Shown: one piece after another, positions 34,165 to 43,583 of the stretch
Layout: each line of letters begins with the position of its first letter
Position numbering within the stretch: the first letter of the stretch is position 1
Origin: JAHEJA01 sp965656445
GTDB lineage: Bacteria; Pseudomonadota; Alphaproteobacteria; Rhodobacterales; Rhodobacteraceae
Direction: 5' to 3'
Length of the DNA stretch: 64,000 bases
NCBI GenBank assembly: GCA_965656445.1
Contig: CBFHKO010000001.1
Coordinates: forward strand, 744,001 to 808,000
Made by a program: the position numbers and the translations under genes
Notes under the pieces: model-generated
Told to the model about the DNA's origin: nothing
What the model saw: only the letters and a program-made list of their open reading frames with translations
The model's database searches: none

Positions 34165-35937
34165 ATGAAAATGACCACAGAAGAAGCCTTTGTAAAAGTG
34201 CTCCAAAGACATGGAATTGAGCATGCATTTGGAATTATTGGTTCAGCCATGATGCCGATTTCTGACATCTTCCCAAAGGCTGGAATCACCTTCTGGGATT
34301 GTGCGCACGAAGGCAGCGCAGGCATGATGTCTGACGGTTACACACGCGTCACAGGCAAAATGTCCATGATGATTGCTCAAAACGGCCCTGGTATCACAAA
34401 CTTTGTCACAGCAGTAAAAACAGCCTATTGGAACCACACACCGCTTTTGTTGGTCACACCACAGGCGGCGAACAAAACAATCGGTCAAGGTGGCTTCCAA
34501 GAAGTTGAGCAGATGAAATTGTTCGAAGATATGGTCGCCTATCAAGAAGAGGTTCGCGATCCATCTCGTATGGCCGAAGTTCTCACCCGCGTGATCGCAC
34601 AAGCAAAACGCGCCTCTGCGCCTGCGCAAATCAACGTGCCGCGTGATTTCTGGACTCAAGTGATTGACATCGAAATCCCTGATCCAATCGAATTTGAACG
34701 CTCTTCTGGCGGCGAAAATTCTGTCCAAGCCGCCGCTGATCTCTTGAGCGGTGCTAAGAACCCTGTGATCCTCAATGGGGCCGGTGTTGTTTTGGCGGAT
34801 GGTATCGACGCATCGCGTCAGCTTGCGGAACGCCTCAGCGCACCTGTCTGTGTTGGATATCAGCACAATGACGCCTTCCCCGGTTCGCACCCACTGTTTG
34901 CGGGGCCATTGGGCTACAACGGATCCAAAGCGGCGATGGAGCTGATCAAAGACGCGGATGTCGTGCTCTGCCTTGGCACGCGCTTGAACCCATTCTCAAC
35001 GCTTCCGGGCTATGGTATGGAATATTGGCCAGCAGATGCGAAAATCATCCAAGTTGACATCAACCCAGACCGCATTGGCCTTACCAAAAAGGTCGAAATC
35101 GGCATTGTTGGTGATGCGAAAAAAGTTGCAGAAGGCATCCTTGCGCGTCTCTCCGACACAGCGGGCGATCACGACCGCGATGATCGCAAAGCACGCATTG
35201 CTCAGACAAAATCTGCATGGGCGCAACAACTTTCCTCCATGGATCACGAAGAAGACGATCCAGGCACAAGCTGGAACGAACGTGCGCGTTCTGACAAGCC
35301 TGATTGGATGAGCCCCCGCATGGCGTGGCGCGCAATTCAATCCGCGCTACCAACGGATGCCATCATTTCTTCCGACATCGGCAACAACTGTGCCATCGGT
35401 AACGCCTATCCGTCCTTTGAGGATGGTCGCAAATATTTGGCACCTGGTCTGTTTGGCCCGTGTGGATATGGTTTGCCTGCGATTGTTGGTGCAAAAATCG
35501 GCCAACCTGATGTGCCTGTTGTTGGGTTCGCAGGGGACGGCGCCTTTGGGATCGCGGTCAACGAATTGACAGCCATCGGTCGCGGCGAGTGGCCTGCGAT
35601 CACTCAGGTCGTGTTCCGCAACTATCAGTGGGGCGCGGAAAAGCGGAACTCAACGCTTTGGTTCGATGACAACTTTGTCGGCACTGAATTGGACACGCAA
35701 GTGTCTTATGCAGGGATCGCCAAGGCCTGTGGCCTCAAGGGTGTCGTCGCACGCACTCAACAAGAGCTGACCGAAGCTTTGGCCCAAGCCATCGAAGATC
35801 AAAAGAACGGGATCACCACATTGATCGAAGCGATGATCAACCAAGAGCTTGGTGAACCCTTCCGCCGTGATGCCATGAAAAAACCTGTCGCAGTTGCAGG
35901 AATTGACGCATCGGACATGCGCACACAGCAGGTGTAA
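34165..35937 (+). CDS. xsc: Sulfoacetaldehyde acetyltransferase
   Basis: 590 residues of the thiamine-diphosphate enzyme family. N-terminal pyrimidine-binding domain with the catalytic Glu region (FWDCAHEGSAGMMSDGYTRV), and the C-terminal ThDP motif GFAGDGAFGIAVNEL through FRNYQWGAEKRN. The ending of that motif and the opening MTTEEAFVKVLQRHGIEHAFGIIGSA are specific to Xsc. It cleaves sulfoacetaldehyde with phosphate to give sulfite and acetyl phosphate. AGGAGA lies 9 nt before the ATG. ackA follows after 2 nt. Confidence 0.97.
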   Translation: MKMTTEEAFVKVLQRHGIEHAFGIIGSAMMPISDIFPKAGITFWDCAHEGSAGMMSDGYTRVTGKMSMMIAQNGPGITNFVTAVKTAYWNHTPLLLVTPQAANKTIGQGGFQEVEQMKLFEDMVAYQEEVRDPSRMAEVLTRVIAQAKRASAPAQINVPRDFWTQVIDIEIPDPIEFERSSGGENSVQAAADLLSGAKNPVILNGAGVVLADGIDASRQLAERLSAPVCVGYQHNDAFPGSHPLFAGPLGYNGSKAAMELIKDADVVLCLGTRLNPFSTLPGYGMEYWPADAKIIQVDINPDRIGLTKKVEIGIVGDAKKVAEGILARLSDTAGDHDRDDRKARIAQTKSAWAQQLSSMDHEEDDPGTSWNERARSDKPDWMSPRMAWRAIQSALPTDAIISSDIGNNCAIGNAYPSFEDGRKYLAPGLFGPCGYGLPAIVGAKIGQPDVPVVGFAGDGAFGIAVNELTAIGRGEWPAITQVVFRNYQWGAEKRNSTLWFDDNFVGTELDTQVSYAGIAKACGLKGVVARTQQELTEALAQAIEDQKNGITTLIEAMINQELGEPFRRDAMKKPVAVAGIDASDMRTQQV

Positions 35938-35939
35938 CC

Positions 35940-37094
35940 ATGTCAGGATCCAGCGCCAACATCTTAGTCTTGAATGCTGGATCCTCCTCAATCAAATTCG
36001 CCGTGTTTGACAGCGATTTGAACGAAACCATTTCAGGCATCGCCGAGGGTATCGGCGGTGCCTCTTGTTTGAACATAGCAGGCAAGGACACCCAAACACC
36101 GTTCATTGACCACGCCGCCGCGCTGAAGGCAGTCTTGTCAGCGCTTCAAACGGCTGGGTACGGTGTGGACACCTTTGCCGCCGCCGCCCACCGTGTGGTG
36201 CATGGCGGGCTCAAATTGACCAAGCCATTGCGCGTCAATGCAGATGTGCGCGCCGAAATCGCCAGCTGCACGCCGCTGGCCCCTTTGCATAATCCGCACA
36301 ACCTCGCGGCCATTGACACGCTGAACGACATCGCGCCTGAATTGCCACAATTCGTGAGCTTTGACACCTCGTTTCACGCGTCAAACCCCGAAGTTGCAAC
36401 ACGCTATGCCATTCCCAAAATGATCGAAACCAAGGGGATTCGGCGTTATGGGTTTCACGGCCTGAGCTATGCCTCTTTGGTACAGCACCTTCCCCAAATC
36501 TCTGGGGAAAAATTACCTTCACGGCTTTTGGCCTTTCACTTGGGCAATGGGGCAAGCCTGTGCGCGATCCTCAACGGTCAAAGTGTGGCAACCACCATGG
36601 GCTATTCTCCGTTGGATGGCCTCACGATGGGAACACGATCTGGCGGAATTGATGCCAATGCAGTTCTGCGCCTTGTCGAAGAAAACGGCTTGGACAGGAC
36701 CAAAGCGATTTTGAACCACGAAAGCGGTCTACTGGGCCTCTCAGGTGGCAAATCTGACATGCGCAATCTGATGCTGGACCCCTCAGCCGATAGCGCCTTT
36801 GCAATCGAACATTTCTGTTATTGGTCTCTGCGCCATGCAGGAAGCCTCATTGCCGCGATGGAAGGCATCGATGCCATCGCCTTTACGGGCGGGATTGGCG
36901 AGAATGCAGTTGGCGTCAGAGCGCGGATTGTCAGAGGCTTGGAATGGACAGGTGCCCGCCTAAACCCAGATGCAAATCACGCCCGCCGTCCGCGCCTTCA
37001 TGCAGATACATCCAAAGTGGCGATCTGGGCGATCCCCGCCCAAGAAGAGAAAATGATCGCCTCGGATGCCTTATCGTTACTGGGTGCCGTGTGA
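35940..37094 (+). CDS. ackA: Acetate kinase
   Basis: 384 residues with the AckA signatures: ILVLNAGSSSIKFAVF, AHRVVHGG, FDTSFHAS, RRYGFHGLSYASL, HLGNGASLCAI, DGLTMGTRSGGIDANAVL and FTGGIGENAVGVRARI. It starts 2 nt after xsc, so it should be co-expressed and convert acetyl phosphate to acetate and ATP. That gives the pathway an energy-yielding outlet in addition to Pta. It is convergent with pta and the stops are only 4 nt apart. Confidence 0.95.
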   Translation: MSGSSANILVLNAGSSSIKFAVFDSDLNETISGIAEGIGGASCLNIAGKDTQTPFIDHAAALKAVLSALQTAGYGVDTFAAAAHRVVHGGLKLTKPLRVNADVRAEIASCTPLAPLHNPHNLAAIDTLNDIAPELPQFVSFDTSFHASNPEVATRYAIPKMIETKGIRRYGFHGLSYASLVQHLPQISGEKLPSRLLAFHLGNGASLCAILNGQSVATTMGYSPLDGLTMGTRSGGIDANAVLRLVEENGLDRTKAILNHESGLLGLSGGKSDMRNLMLDPSADSAFAIEHFCYWSLRHAGSLIAAMEGIDAIAFTGGIGENAVGVRARIVRGLEWTGARLNPDANHARRPRLHADTSKVAIWAIPAQEEKMIASDALSLLGAV

Positions 37095-37098
37095 TGCC

Positions 37099-37950
37099 CT
37101 ATGCCATTGCCACAGTGACCGCCGTCGCCGCGACAATGTCATCCACGCTTGCCCCTCGGCTCAAGTCACAGACAGGTTTTCTAAACCCCTGCAAAAACGG
37201 CCCCAACGCTTGGGCACCCGCTAATTCTTGGGCCAATTTATATGCAATATTTCCTGAATTAAGATCAGGAAACACGAGAACATTTGCATCCCCTACGCCC
37301 AAGCCTTTCTTGGCAGCAATCGTCGCATTTAACGCAGCATCCGCTTGGATCGGCCCCAAAAATCCTGTCACATCACAGGCTTGGCGCACCAAATCAACGC
37401 TCTCGCCAACCCCAGAGGATCCAGTCGAAAACGACAGCATCGCCACACGCGCCGCACCAAGTAAAGCACGCGCAGAGACCTCTGAGGCACGCGCAATATC
37501 CGCCAATTGCTCCGCATTTGGAGACACGTTCACGGCGCAATCGGCAAACACCATTTCCCGCCCGTCCGCCATGATCATCAAGAAAAACGAAGAGGGCGTT
37601 GTCACACCCTCGCTCAATCCAATGCCAATGCTGGCCGCTTCGATGACCTTTTTGGTTGGGCTATCCGCACCAGCCACCATCGTATCCGCTTCGCCCGCCG
37701 CAACCATTGCCGCCGCCCGAAACAGAGGTTTCGAGAGCATGCGCCGCGCGATTGCCTCTTTCATGCCGCGCGCATCAACCAAGGCCGACATTTGCGCCTC
37801 ACTCGGCTCTGCCAATCCAATTGGCTCACAAATGCCGCGCTGCTTTAGAACCCCTGCCGCCTCTGCCACGCGTGGGTCATCTAATTCAGGGAACACGACC
37901 CTGAGCTTGCGCTCTTGGGCGGTTGCGAAAATTTTTTCCAAAATTGACAT
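37099..37950 (-). CDS. pta: Phosphate acetyltransferase (short form)
   Basis: 283 residues of the PTA_PTB family: VVFPELDDPRVAEAAGVLKQ, AAAMVAAGEADTMVAGADSP, FADCAVNVSPNAEQLADIA, GPIQADAALN and VLVFPDLNSGNIAYKLAQELAGA. Single-domain Pta proteins usually have about 320-330 residues, so this one is short; the loss appears to fall in the region before the AGEAD block. It would convert acetyl phosphate from Xsc to acetyl-CoA. GGAGG lies 6 nt before the ATG. It is on the strand opposite to xsc-ackA and divergent, with 33 nt between, from the citrate synthase gene. Confidence 0.88.
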   Translation of the reverse strand: MSILEKIFATAQERKLRVVFPELDDPRVAEAAGVLKQRGICEPIGLAEPSEAQMSALVDARGMKEAIARRMLSKPLFRAAAMVAAGEADTMVAGADSPTKKVIEAASIGIGLSEGVTTPSSFFLMIMADGREMVFADCAVNVSPNAEQLADIARASEVSARALLGAARVAMLSFSTGSSGVGESVDLVRQACDVTGFLGPIQADAALNATIAAKKGLGVGDANVLVFPDLNSGNIAYKLAQELAGAQALGPFLQGFRKPVCDLSRGASVDDIVAATAVTVAMA

Positions 37951-37983
37951 GTATGCCTCCGTATACAGCGAAAGGAGCCACTA

Positions 37984-39117
37984 ATGAACAACGACGTCAA
38001 GATCAACCGCGGTTTAAAAGGGATTTATTTTGAACGCTCTGGTGTGAGCCACATAGATGGATCAAAAGGCGAGCTGAGCTATCGCGGCTATTCCATCCAT
38101 GATTTGGCAACACAGTCGACGTTTGAAGAAGTTTGCTATTTGCTCATCTATGGCGAGCTTCCAACACCCCAAGAGCTCGCCACATTTGATCACGCCCTCA
38201 AAGAGGCCCGTGATTTGCCAGAGGCGGTCTATGATGTGATCCGCGCCACCAAAGACGGCCATCCTATGGATGTCTTGCGCACGGCGACTTCAGCTCTCGC
38301 CGCTTTAGAGCCCAATAGCCAGAATGTGAGCGAGGCTGATTTCATCGCCAATGGCATTCGCCTCACGTCCCAAGTTCCCATGATCATCGCAGCGCATGAA
38401 AACATCCGCAATGGACGCGATCCCGTAATGGCGGATAAATCCCTCAGCCACGCCGCAAACTGGCTCTGGATGCTCAAAGGTGAAAAACCCTCCCAAGATG
38501 CCGCACGCTTGGCGGATGTTGACTTTATTTTGCACGCAGAACACGGCAGCAACGCAAGCAGCTTTGCCGCGCGTGTGACCATTGGCACAGAGGCAAATCT
38601 GCATGGCGCAATCGTCACCGCCCTCTCAACTCTCGCAGGTCCGGCCCATGGTGGCGCTGCTGAGGATGTAATGAAAATGGTCCAAGAGATCGGCACCCCA
38701 GAAAACGCCGCCGCCTATGTCAAAGCCAAACGCGCCAATCGCGAAGCGGTCACAGGTTTCGGCCACCGCGTTTACCGCGCCGAAGATCCGCGCGCGCGTC
38801 ACATGCGCGACGGTGTCAAAAAGCTCGGCGAAGAAATGGGCGCACCGGAATGGTATGAGATCCTGCAAGGCGTCGTTGACGCGATGAAACCCTACTCACG
38901 GCATGGCCTAAATGTGAACGTCGATTTCTATTCTGGCGTGATCTACCAATTGCACGGCATTCCCATGGACCTCTATGTGCCCATATTCGCCATAGGCCGA
39001 ATGCCTGGATGGATCATCCAATGCTTGGAACAGCTCCAAGGCAATATCCTCATTCGCCCCCTCACCCTCTATAACGGCCCAGATATGCGGGACTATGTGC
39101 CTCTCAATGCGCGCTAA
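37984..39117 (+). CDS. Citrate synthase / 2-methylcitrate synthase family protein
   Basis: 377 residues, the short form without the N-terminal extension of hexameric GltA. Catalytic blocks are all present: AGPAHGGAAEDVMKMV (first His), GFGHRVYRAEDPRA (second His) and NVNVDFYSGVIYQ (Asp). It starts GLKGIYFERSGVSHIDG, usual for GltA2/PrpC-type enzymes. AAAGGAG lies 6 nt before the ATG. Next to pta it would be placed to condense the acetyl-CoA made from taurine with oxaloacetate. Specificity for acetyl- or propionyl-CoA cannot be read from the sequence. Confidence 0.9.
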   Translation: MNNDVKINRGLKGIYFERSGVSHIDGSKGELSYRGYSIHDLATQSTFEEVCYLLIYGELPTPQELATFDHALKEARDLPEAVYDVIRATKDGHPMDVLRTATSALAALEPNSQNVSEADFIANGIRLTSQVPMIIAAHENIRNGRDPVMADKSLSHAANWLWMLKGEKPSQDAARLADVDFILHAEHGSNASSFAARVTIGTEANLHGAIVTALSTLAGPAHGGAAEDVMKMVQEIGTPENAAAYVKAKRANREAVTGFGHRVYRAEDPRARHMRDGVKKLGEEMGAPEWYEILQGVVDAMKPYSRHGLNVNVDFYSGVIYQLHGIPMDLYVPIFAIGRMPGWIIQCLEQLQGNILIRPLTLYNGPDMRDYVPLNAR

Positions 39118-39119
39118 TG

Positions 39120-39161
39120 CTTCTTCTTTTTACAAATATCCTCGCCGAAGGCATCCCCGCC
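39120..39161 (+). repeat. 42-nt intergenic repeat, copy 1
   Basis: Starts 3 nt after the citrate synthase stop. 39 of 42 bases match 50937-50978, with the last 28 identical. Both copies lie just downstream of a plus-strand gene in the same orientation, starting CTTCTTCTTTT and continuing into an AAATATCC core. A third, looser relative begins at 42764 after soeA. Confidence 0.75.
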
Positions 39162-39171
39162 CACGGCGGGG
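39155..39171 (+). terminator. Hairpin after the citrate synthase gene
   Basis: CCCCGCC-CAC-GGCGGGG is a perfect 7-bp stem formed by the end of the 42-nt repeat and the next bases. There is no T run, so it may be a processing or leaky termination signal. Confidence 0.5.
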
Positions 39172-39190
39172 ACCACACATAGGATAGCTC

Positions 39191-39937
39191 ATGATAGACG
39201 CCCTTGCCCTGACCTCATTTGAAATCACCTACCTCGCCGCCGTTTGCTTTGTGGCTGGTATCGTTCGCGGGTTCACAGGGTTTGGGCAATCTGCTGTTGC
39301 TATGGCAAGTGCGGCTCTCGTCTTGCCTCCCGTTCTTCTTATCCCCATCCTATGGTGGATTGAGCTCGCCGCCAGTCTTTTGATGCTCAAAGGCGGCTGG
39401 AAGGACGCAGACAAAGGCATGGCCACAACGCTCTGGATCGGGTCTGTGCTTGGCCTACCTTTGGGCCTGATGCTGACCACAACTTTGCCAGCCTATCAAT
39501 CGCAATGTCTTGCCCTCATCGGCATTCTGGTCCTCGCCGCGCTCCAACTCGCCAAGATCAATCTCACACTTTTAAAAGGGCGCTATGGCCTTGTCCTGAC
39601 GGGGATCGCTGCGGGCATCATGTCTGGCATTGCGCATATCGGGGGTATGGTCATCGCGCTTTACACGCTGAATTCAAACAAAAATGCACGGCAGATGCGG
39701 GCGTCCTTAACGCTTTACCTCTTTCTTGGTGCGGCAAGCGGGTTTATCTTTCAATCCGCGTTTTCCATGATGGATAGCACCGCGATACTCAGAGGTGTGG
39801 CCTTTGCCATTCCGTCAACGATTGGCGTCCTCATAGGATCCAAGCTCTTTAATCCAAAATTCGAACCATACTACCGCCCGATTTGCCTATTTTTGGTAAT
39901 TGGGCTTGCGCTGTTTGGTTTGTTCAAACTAGCGTGA
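39191..39937 (+). CDS. TauE/SafE family sulfite exporter
   Basis: 248 residues, almost entirely hydrophobic with about eight helices. The family block VAGIVRGFTGFGQSAVAMASAALVL near the N-terminus and its half-repeat GIAAGIMSGIAHIGGMVIALY in the second half are those of TauE/SafE (DUF81). Members next to xsc or soe genes are thought to export sulfite or sulfoacetate across the inner membrane. AGGA lies 7 nt before the ATG. It precedes soeABC by 21 nt and is probably co-transcribed. Confidence 0.88.
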   Translation: MIDALALTSFEITYLAAVCFVAGIVRGFTGFGQSAVAMASAALVLPPVLLIPILWWIELAASLLMLKGGWKDADKGMATTLWIGSVLGLPLGLMLTTTLPAYQSQCLALIGILVLAALQLAKINLTLLKGRYGLVLTGIAAGIMSGIAHIGGMVIALYTLNSNKNARQMRASLTLYLFLGAASGFIFQSAFSMMDSTAILRGVAFAIPSTIGVLIGSKLFNPKFEPYYRPICLFLVIGLALFGLFKLA

Positions 39938-39958
39938 AGCGAAACAGGGGGGACTACG

Positions 39959-42754
39959 ATGAAAGATCAACCAATAATTGACACATCGCCTAAGGTATCT
40001 GACGAAATCAAACAGACGACATGTTACATGTGCGCCTGTCGCTGTGGGATCAATGTGCATCTCAAGGATGGCAATGTCGCCTATATCGAGGGCAATAGGG
40101 ATCACCCCGTCAACAAAGGCGTGCTCTGTGCCAAAGGTTCAGCTGGGATCATGCAGGTTAATGCACCCTCTCGTCTACGCGCACCTCTGAAACGTGTTGG
40201 ACCACGTGGGTCAGGTGAGTTCGAAGAAATCTCTTGGGACGAAGCGCTCGACATCGCCGTTGATTGGCTCAAGCCGATCCGCGATGAAAATCCAGAAAAG
40301 CTTGCCTTCTTTACAGGTCGCGATCAATCACAGTCTTTCACGAGCCTCTGGGCTCAAAGTTACGGCACCCCGAATTATGCCGCACATGGTGGCTTTTGTT
40401 CGGTCAATATGGCGGCCGCTGGCATCTATACAATGGGCGGTGCGTTTTGGGAATTCGGTCAACCGGATTGGGATCATACCAAGCTCTTCATGATTTTTGG
40501 CGTCGCTGAAGATCACGACAGCAATCCAATCAAAATGGGGATCGGCAAGATCAAAGCCCGCGGTGCCAAAGTCATCGGCGTCAATCCTATTCGCTCAGGC
40601 TATAATGCTGTCGCGGATGACTGGGTTGGCATCACACCTGGCACCGATGGTCTATTTATCCTCGCACTTGTTCATGAATTGCTCAAAGCAGGTAAAATTG
40701 ATCTCACCTATTTGGCGCAATACACAAATGCGCCTGTGTTGATCGACCCCGAAACGGGACTTTTGGTGCGCGATGAGGACGGCAAAGAGCTGGTGATTGA
40801 TCGCGCAACAGGCAAACTCACGCCCTTTGATAAAAAAGGGGTGCAGCCTGATTTGAACGGATCCAGCGGCGCGGCCCGCACAGTATTCCACCAAATGATC
40901 GACCGCTACCTTGATCCGAAATATGCGCCCGAGGCAGTCGCGGATAAAGTCGGCATAACGGCTGGTAAAATCCGTGCCATCGCCAATGAAATCGCCCGTG
41001 TCGCCTTTGAAGAGGCGATCGAGCTGGATCAGGAATGGACGGATTTTCGCGGTGAAACCCATTCCAAGATGACGGGCCGTCCTGTGAGCTTTCATGCAAT
41101 GCGCGGTATTTCCGCCCATTCCAACGGGTTCCAAACATGTCGCGCTTTGCACATGTTGCAAATCATCTTGGGCACCGTCGAAACGCCGGGGGGCTTCCGC
41201 TTTAAACCGCCCTATCCCAAGCCCGCAACAATCCACCCCAAACCCCATTGCAAGGTCACGCCCGGCGCACCACTGGACGGGCCGCACTTGGGGTTTGTCC
41301 ATGGACCTGAGGACCTCGCCCTAAAGGATGACGGAACGCCTGCGCGCATCGACAAAGCCTTTACATGGGAAAACCCAATGTCGGCGCATGGGTTGATGCA
41401 TATGGTGATCTCAAATGCCCACGCAGGCGATCCTTACAAGATCAACACCCTGTTCATGTACATGGCCAATATGAGCTGGAACAGCTCAATGAATACTGGC
41501 GGCGTGATCGACATGCTCACGGACAAGGATGAGAATGGCGATTATGTCATTCCGAACATCATTTATTCGGATGCCTATAGCTCGGAAATGGTGGCTTACG
41601 CGGACCTCATCTTGCCCGATACCACTTATCTGGAACGCCACGATTGCATCAGCCTCCTGGATCGTCCTATTTGCGAAGCCGATGCAGCCGCCGACGCCAT
41701 TCGCTGGCCCGTGATTGAGCCCGACCGCGATGTGCGCGGCTTTCAATCCGTGCTTTGTGAACTCGGCGCGCGGCTGAACCTTCCGGCCTTCACCAATGAA
41801 GACGGGTCTCAGAAATATGCCGACTACGCAGATTACATCACCAACCACATCCGCAAACCCGGCATCGGACCCCTCGCAGGGTTTCGGGGCGCGGGCGGAA
41901 CGGAGTCTGGTCGTGGGGAGGTCAATCCAAACCAACTTGACGCCTATATCGAAAACGGTGGCTTTTTCGTGGAACATATCCCCGATGCCGCTCTCTATTA
42001 TAAACCTTGGAATTCGGCCTACCAAGACTGGGCTGTGGGAATGGGCATCATCGATAAGCCTGAACCCTACTTGTTCCAACTCTACGTCGAACCCATGCGC
42101 AAATTCCAACGCGCCGCCGAAGGGCATGGGGATCGCCAACCCCCCGATCATTTGCGCGAGCGGATCAAAACAACACTAGATCCCCTTCCAATATGGTATG
42201 CGCCTCTAGAAGACGGCCATAGCGATCCCGTTGAATACCCCATCCATGCGCTCACGCAACGCCCCATGGCGATGTACCACTCTTGGGGGAGCCAAAATGC
42301 ATGGCTACGGCAAATCCACGGCCTCAATCCACTGTACCTACCTACCCGTTTAATGCAGGAAAATAACCTCGCGGATGGCGATTGGGCCGAAGTGACCTCC
42401 CCTCATGGCACGATTACGGTTCCTGTGGCGGAAATGGCGGCATTGAACGAAAATACCGTGTGGACATGGAACGCCATCGGCAAACGCAAAGGCGCATGGG
42501 CCTTGGATGAAAAGGCACCAGAGGCCACCAAAGGCTTCTTGCTCAATCACTTGATTCACGAACTCTTACCCCCCAAAGGGGATGGCCTCAGATGGGCGAA
42601 CTCTGATCCAATCACGGGCCAAGCGGCTTGGTTCGACCTGCGTGTCAAAATCTCAAAAACCAAATCCCCAAGCGAAAGCCAACCCAACCTGCCGCCCATC
42701 GCCTCACCCGTAGAAAAAGGGCCAAGCAAATTGGCGTGGAAGGTGGGGAAATGA
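39959..42754 (+). CDS. soeA: Cytoplasmic sulfite dehydrogenase, molybdopterin subunit (SoeA-like)
   Basis: 931 residues of the DMSO-reductase family. N-terminal [4Fe-4S] ligands Cys22, Cys25, Cys29 and Cys57 (TTCYMCACRCGINV ... GVLCAKGSAG). Mo-bis-MGD domains follow, with GGFCSVNMAAAGIYTMGGAF, MFMANMSWNSSMNTGG-like stretches and the C-terminal TRLMQENNLADGDWAEVTSP domain. There is no Tat signal, so the enzyme is cytoplasmic, as SoeA is and unlike periplasmic SorA. With the ferredoxin-like and NrfD/DmsC-type partners and the taurine genes, oxidation of sulfite to sulfate is the natural call. Other CISM substrates cannot be excluded. Confidence 0.82.
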   Translation: MKDQPIIDTSPKVSDEIKQTTCYMCACRCGINVHLKDGNVAYIEGNRDHPVNKGVLCAKGSAGIMQVNAPSRLRAPLKRVGPRGSGEFEEISWDEALDIAVDWLKPIRDENPEKLAFFTGRDQSQSFTSLWAQSYGTPNYAAHGGFCSVNMAAAGIYTMGGAFWEFGQPDWDHTKLFMIFGVAEDHDSNPIKMGIGKIKARGAKVIGVNPIRSGYNAVADDWVGITPGTDGLFILALVHELLKAGKIDLTYLAQYTNAPVLIDPETGLLVRDEDGKELVIDRATGKLTPFDKKGVQPDLNGSSGAARTVFHQMIDRYLDPKYAPEAVADKVGITAGKIRAIANEIARVAFEEAIELDQEWTDFRGETHSKMTGRPVSFHAMRGISAHSNGFQTCRALHMLQIILGTVETPGGFRFKPPYPKPATIHPKPHCKVTPGAPLDGPHLGFVHGPEDLALKDDGTPARIDKAFTWENPMSAHGLMHMVISNAHAGDPYKINTLFMYMANMSWNSSMNTGGVIDMLTDKDENGDYVIPNIIYSDAYSSEMVAYADLILPDTTYLERHDCISLLDRPICEADAAADAIRWPVIEPDRDVRGFQSVLCELGARLNLPAFTNEDGSQKYADYADYITNHIRKPGIGPLAGFRGAGGTESGRGEVNPNQLDAYIENGGFFVEHIPDAALYYKPWNSAYQDWAVGMGIIDKPEPYLFQLYVEPMRKFQRAAEGHGDRQPPDHLRERIKTTLDPLPIWYAPLEDGHSDPVEYPIHALTQRPMAMYHSWGSQNAWLRQIHGLNPLYLPTRLMQENNLADGDWAEVTSPHGTITVPVAEMAALNENTVWTWNAIGKRKGAWALDEKAPEATKGFLLNHLIHELLPPKGDGLRWANSDPITGQAAWFDLRVKISKTKSPSESQPNLPPIASPVEKGPSKLAWKVGK

Positions 42755-42788
42755 TCCGTATTTCATCTTTGTACAAATACTCAGGGGT

Positions 42789-42805
42789 CTGGGGCATCGC
42801 CCCAG
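42789..42805 (+). other. Intercistronic hairpin between soeA and soeB
   Basis: CTGGGGC-ATC-GCCCCAG, a perfect 7-bp stem, lies 34 nt after the soeA stop and 31 nt before the soeB start. There is no T run. It is preceded from 42764 by a TCTTTGTACAAATACTC stretch resembling the 42-nt repeats. mRNA stabilisation is a reasonable guess. Confidence 0.55.
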
Positions 42806-42836
42806 GTCTGGACATTCTTCAAAAGGGGACCAAACT

Positions 42837-43583
42837 ATGACCGATCTCCCAACATCAACCGACCGCAAGCTCGGCCTTGTGATTGATTTGGATACCTGTG
42901 TTGGCTGCCATGCTTGTGTGATTTCCTGTAAAGGCTGGAACACCGAGAACTATGGCGCGCCTCTCAGTGATCAAAATCCCTATGGGGCGAACCCGTCTGG
43001 CACCTTCCTTAACCGTGTTCACAGCTATGAAATCACGCCAGAGCAAGGCCCAGCCCAGCTCATCCATTTCCCGAAATCCTGCCTGCATTGCGACGATGCG
43101 CCCTGTGTGACGGTCTGTCCAACGGGGGCCTCTTACAAACGCGCCGAGGACGGGATCGTCTTGGTAAATGAAGACGCCTGTATTGGCTGCGGCCTTTGTG
43201 CATGGGCCTGTCCTTATGGGGCACGCGAAATGGACGCCGAAGAAAAAGTCATGAAGAAATGCACCCTCTGTGTGGATCGCATTTACAACGATAACTTAGA
43301 ACCAGAGGATCAAGTGCCCTCCTGTGTGCGCACCTGTCCTGCGGGCGCGCGTCATTTCGGGGATTTCAACGATCCAGAGAGCAATGTCAGCGTCTTAACC
43401 AAGGAACGCGGCGGCATGGATTTGATGCCTGAAATGGGCACGAAACCTGTGAATAAATACCTCCCTCCGCGTCCAAAGGACACTTTAGAAGAGGTCGATA
43501 TTTTGGCCCCCTATTTGGACACGGTGGCAACAGAGACAACTGGCTTTATGGCTTGGCTTAACAAACAATTGGAGAAAATCTGA
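42837..43583 (+). CDS. soeB: Sulfite dehydrogenase iron-sulfur subunit (SoeB-like)
   Basis: 248 residues with four ferredoxin-type Cys clusters in the DmsB/NrfC pattern: DTCVGCHACVISCKGWN, CLHCDDAPCVTVCPTGA, DACIGCGLCAWACPYGA and KKCTLCVDRI with CVRTCPAGAR. It transfers electrons from SoeA to the membrane subunit. AAAAGGGG lies 8 nt before the ATG. Its stop and the soeC start overlap by one base. Confidence 0.87.
   Translation: MTDLPTSTDRKLGLVIDLDTCVGCHACVISCKGWNTENYGAPLSDQNPYGANPSGTFLNRVHSYEITPEQGPAQLIHFPKSCLHCDDAPCVTVCPTGASYKRAEDGIVLVNEDACIGCGLCAWACPYGAREMDAEEKVMKKCTLCVDRIYNDNLEPEDQVPSCVRTCPAGARHFGDFNDPESNVSVLTKERGGMDLMPEMGTKPVNKYLPPRPKDTLEEVDILAPYLDTVATETTGFMAWLNKQLEKI

Noticed and set aside
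34243..34890. 215-codon minus-strand frame opposite xsc
   Set aside because: Shadow; Cys/Arg/His-rich product without family.
36821..37984. 387-codon open frame on the plus strand through the end of ackA and all of pta
   Set aside because: It is the antisense shadow of pta and an out-of-frame part of ackA; the product is rich in Arg, Pro, Ala and Ser with no domain.
40652..42151. Two long minus-strand frames (216 and 221 codons) opposite soeA
   Set aside because: Antisense shadows of a strongly biased coding sequence; no ribosome binding site and no recognisable domain.
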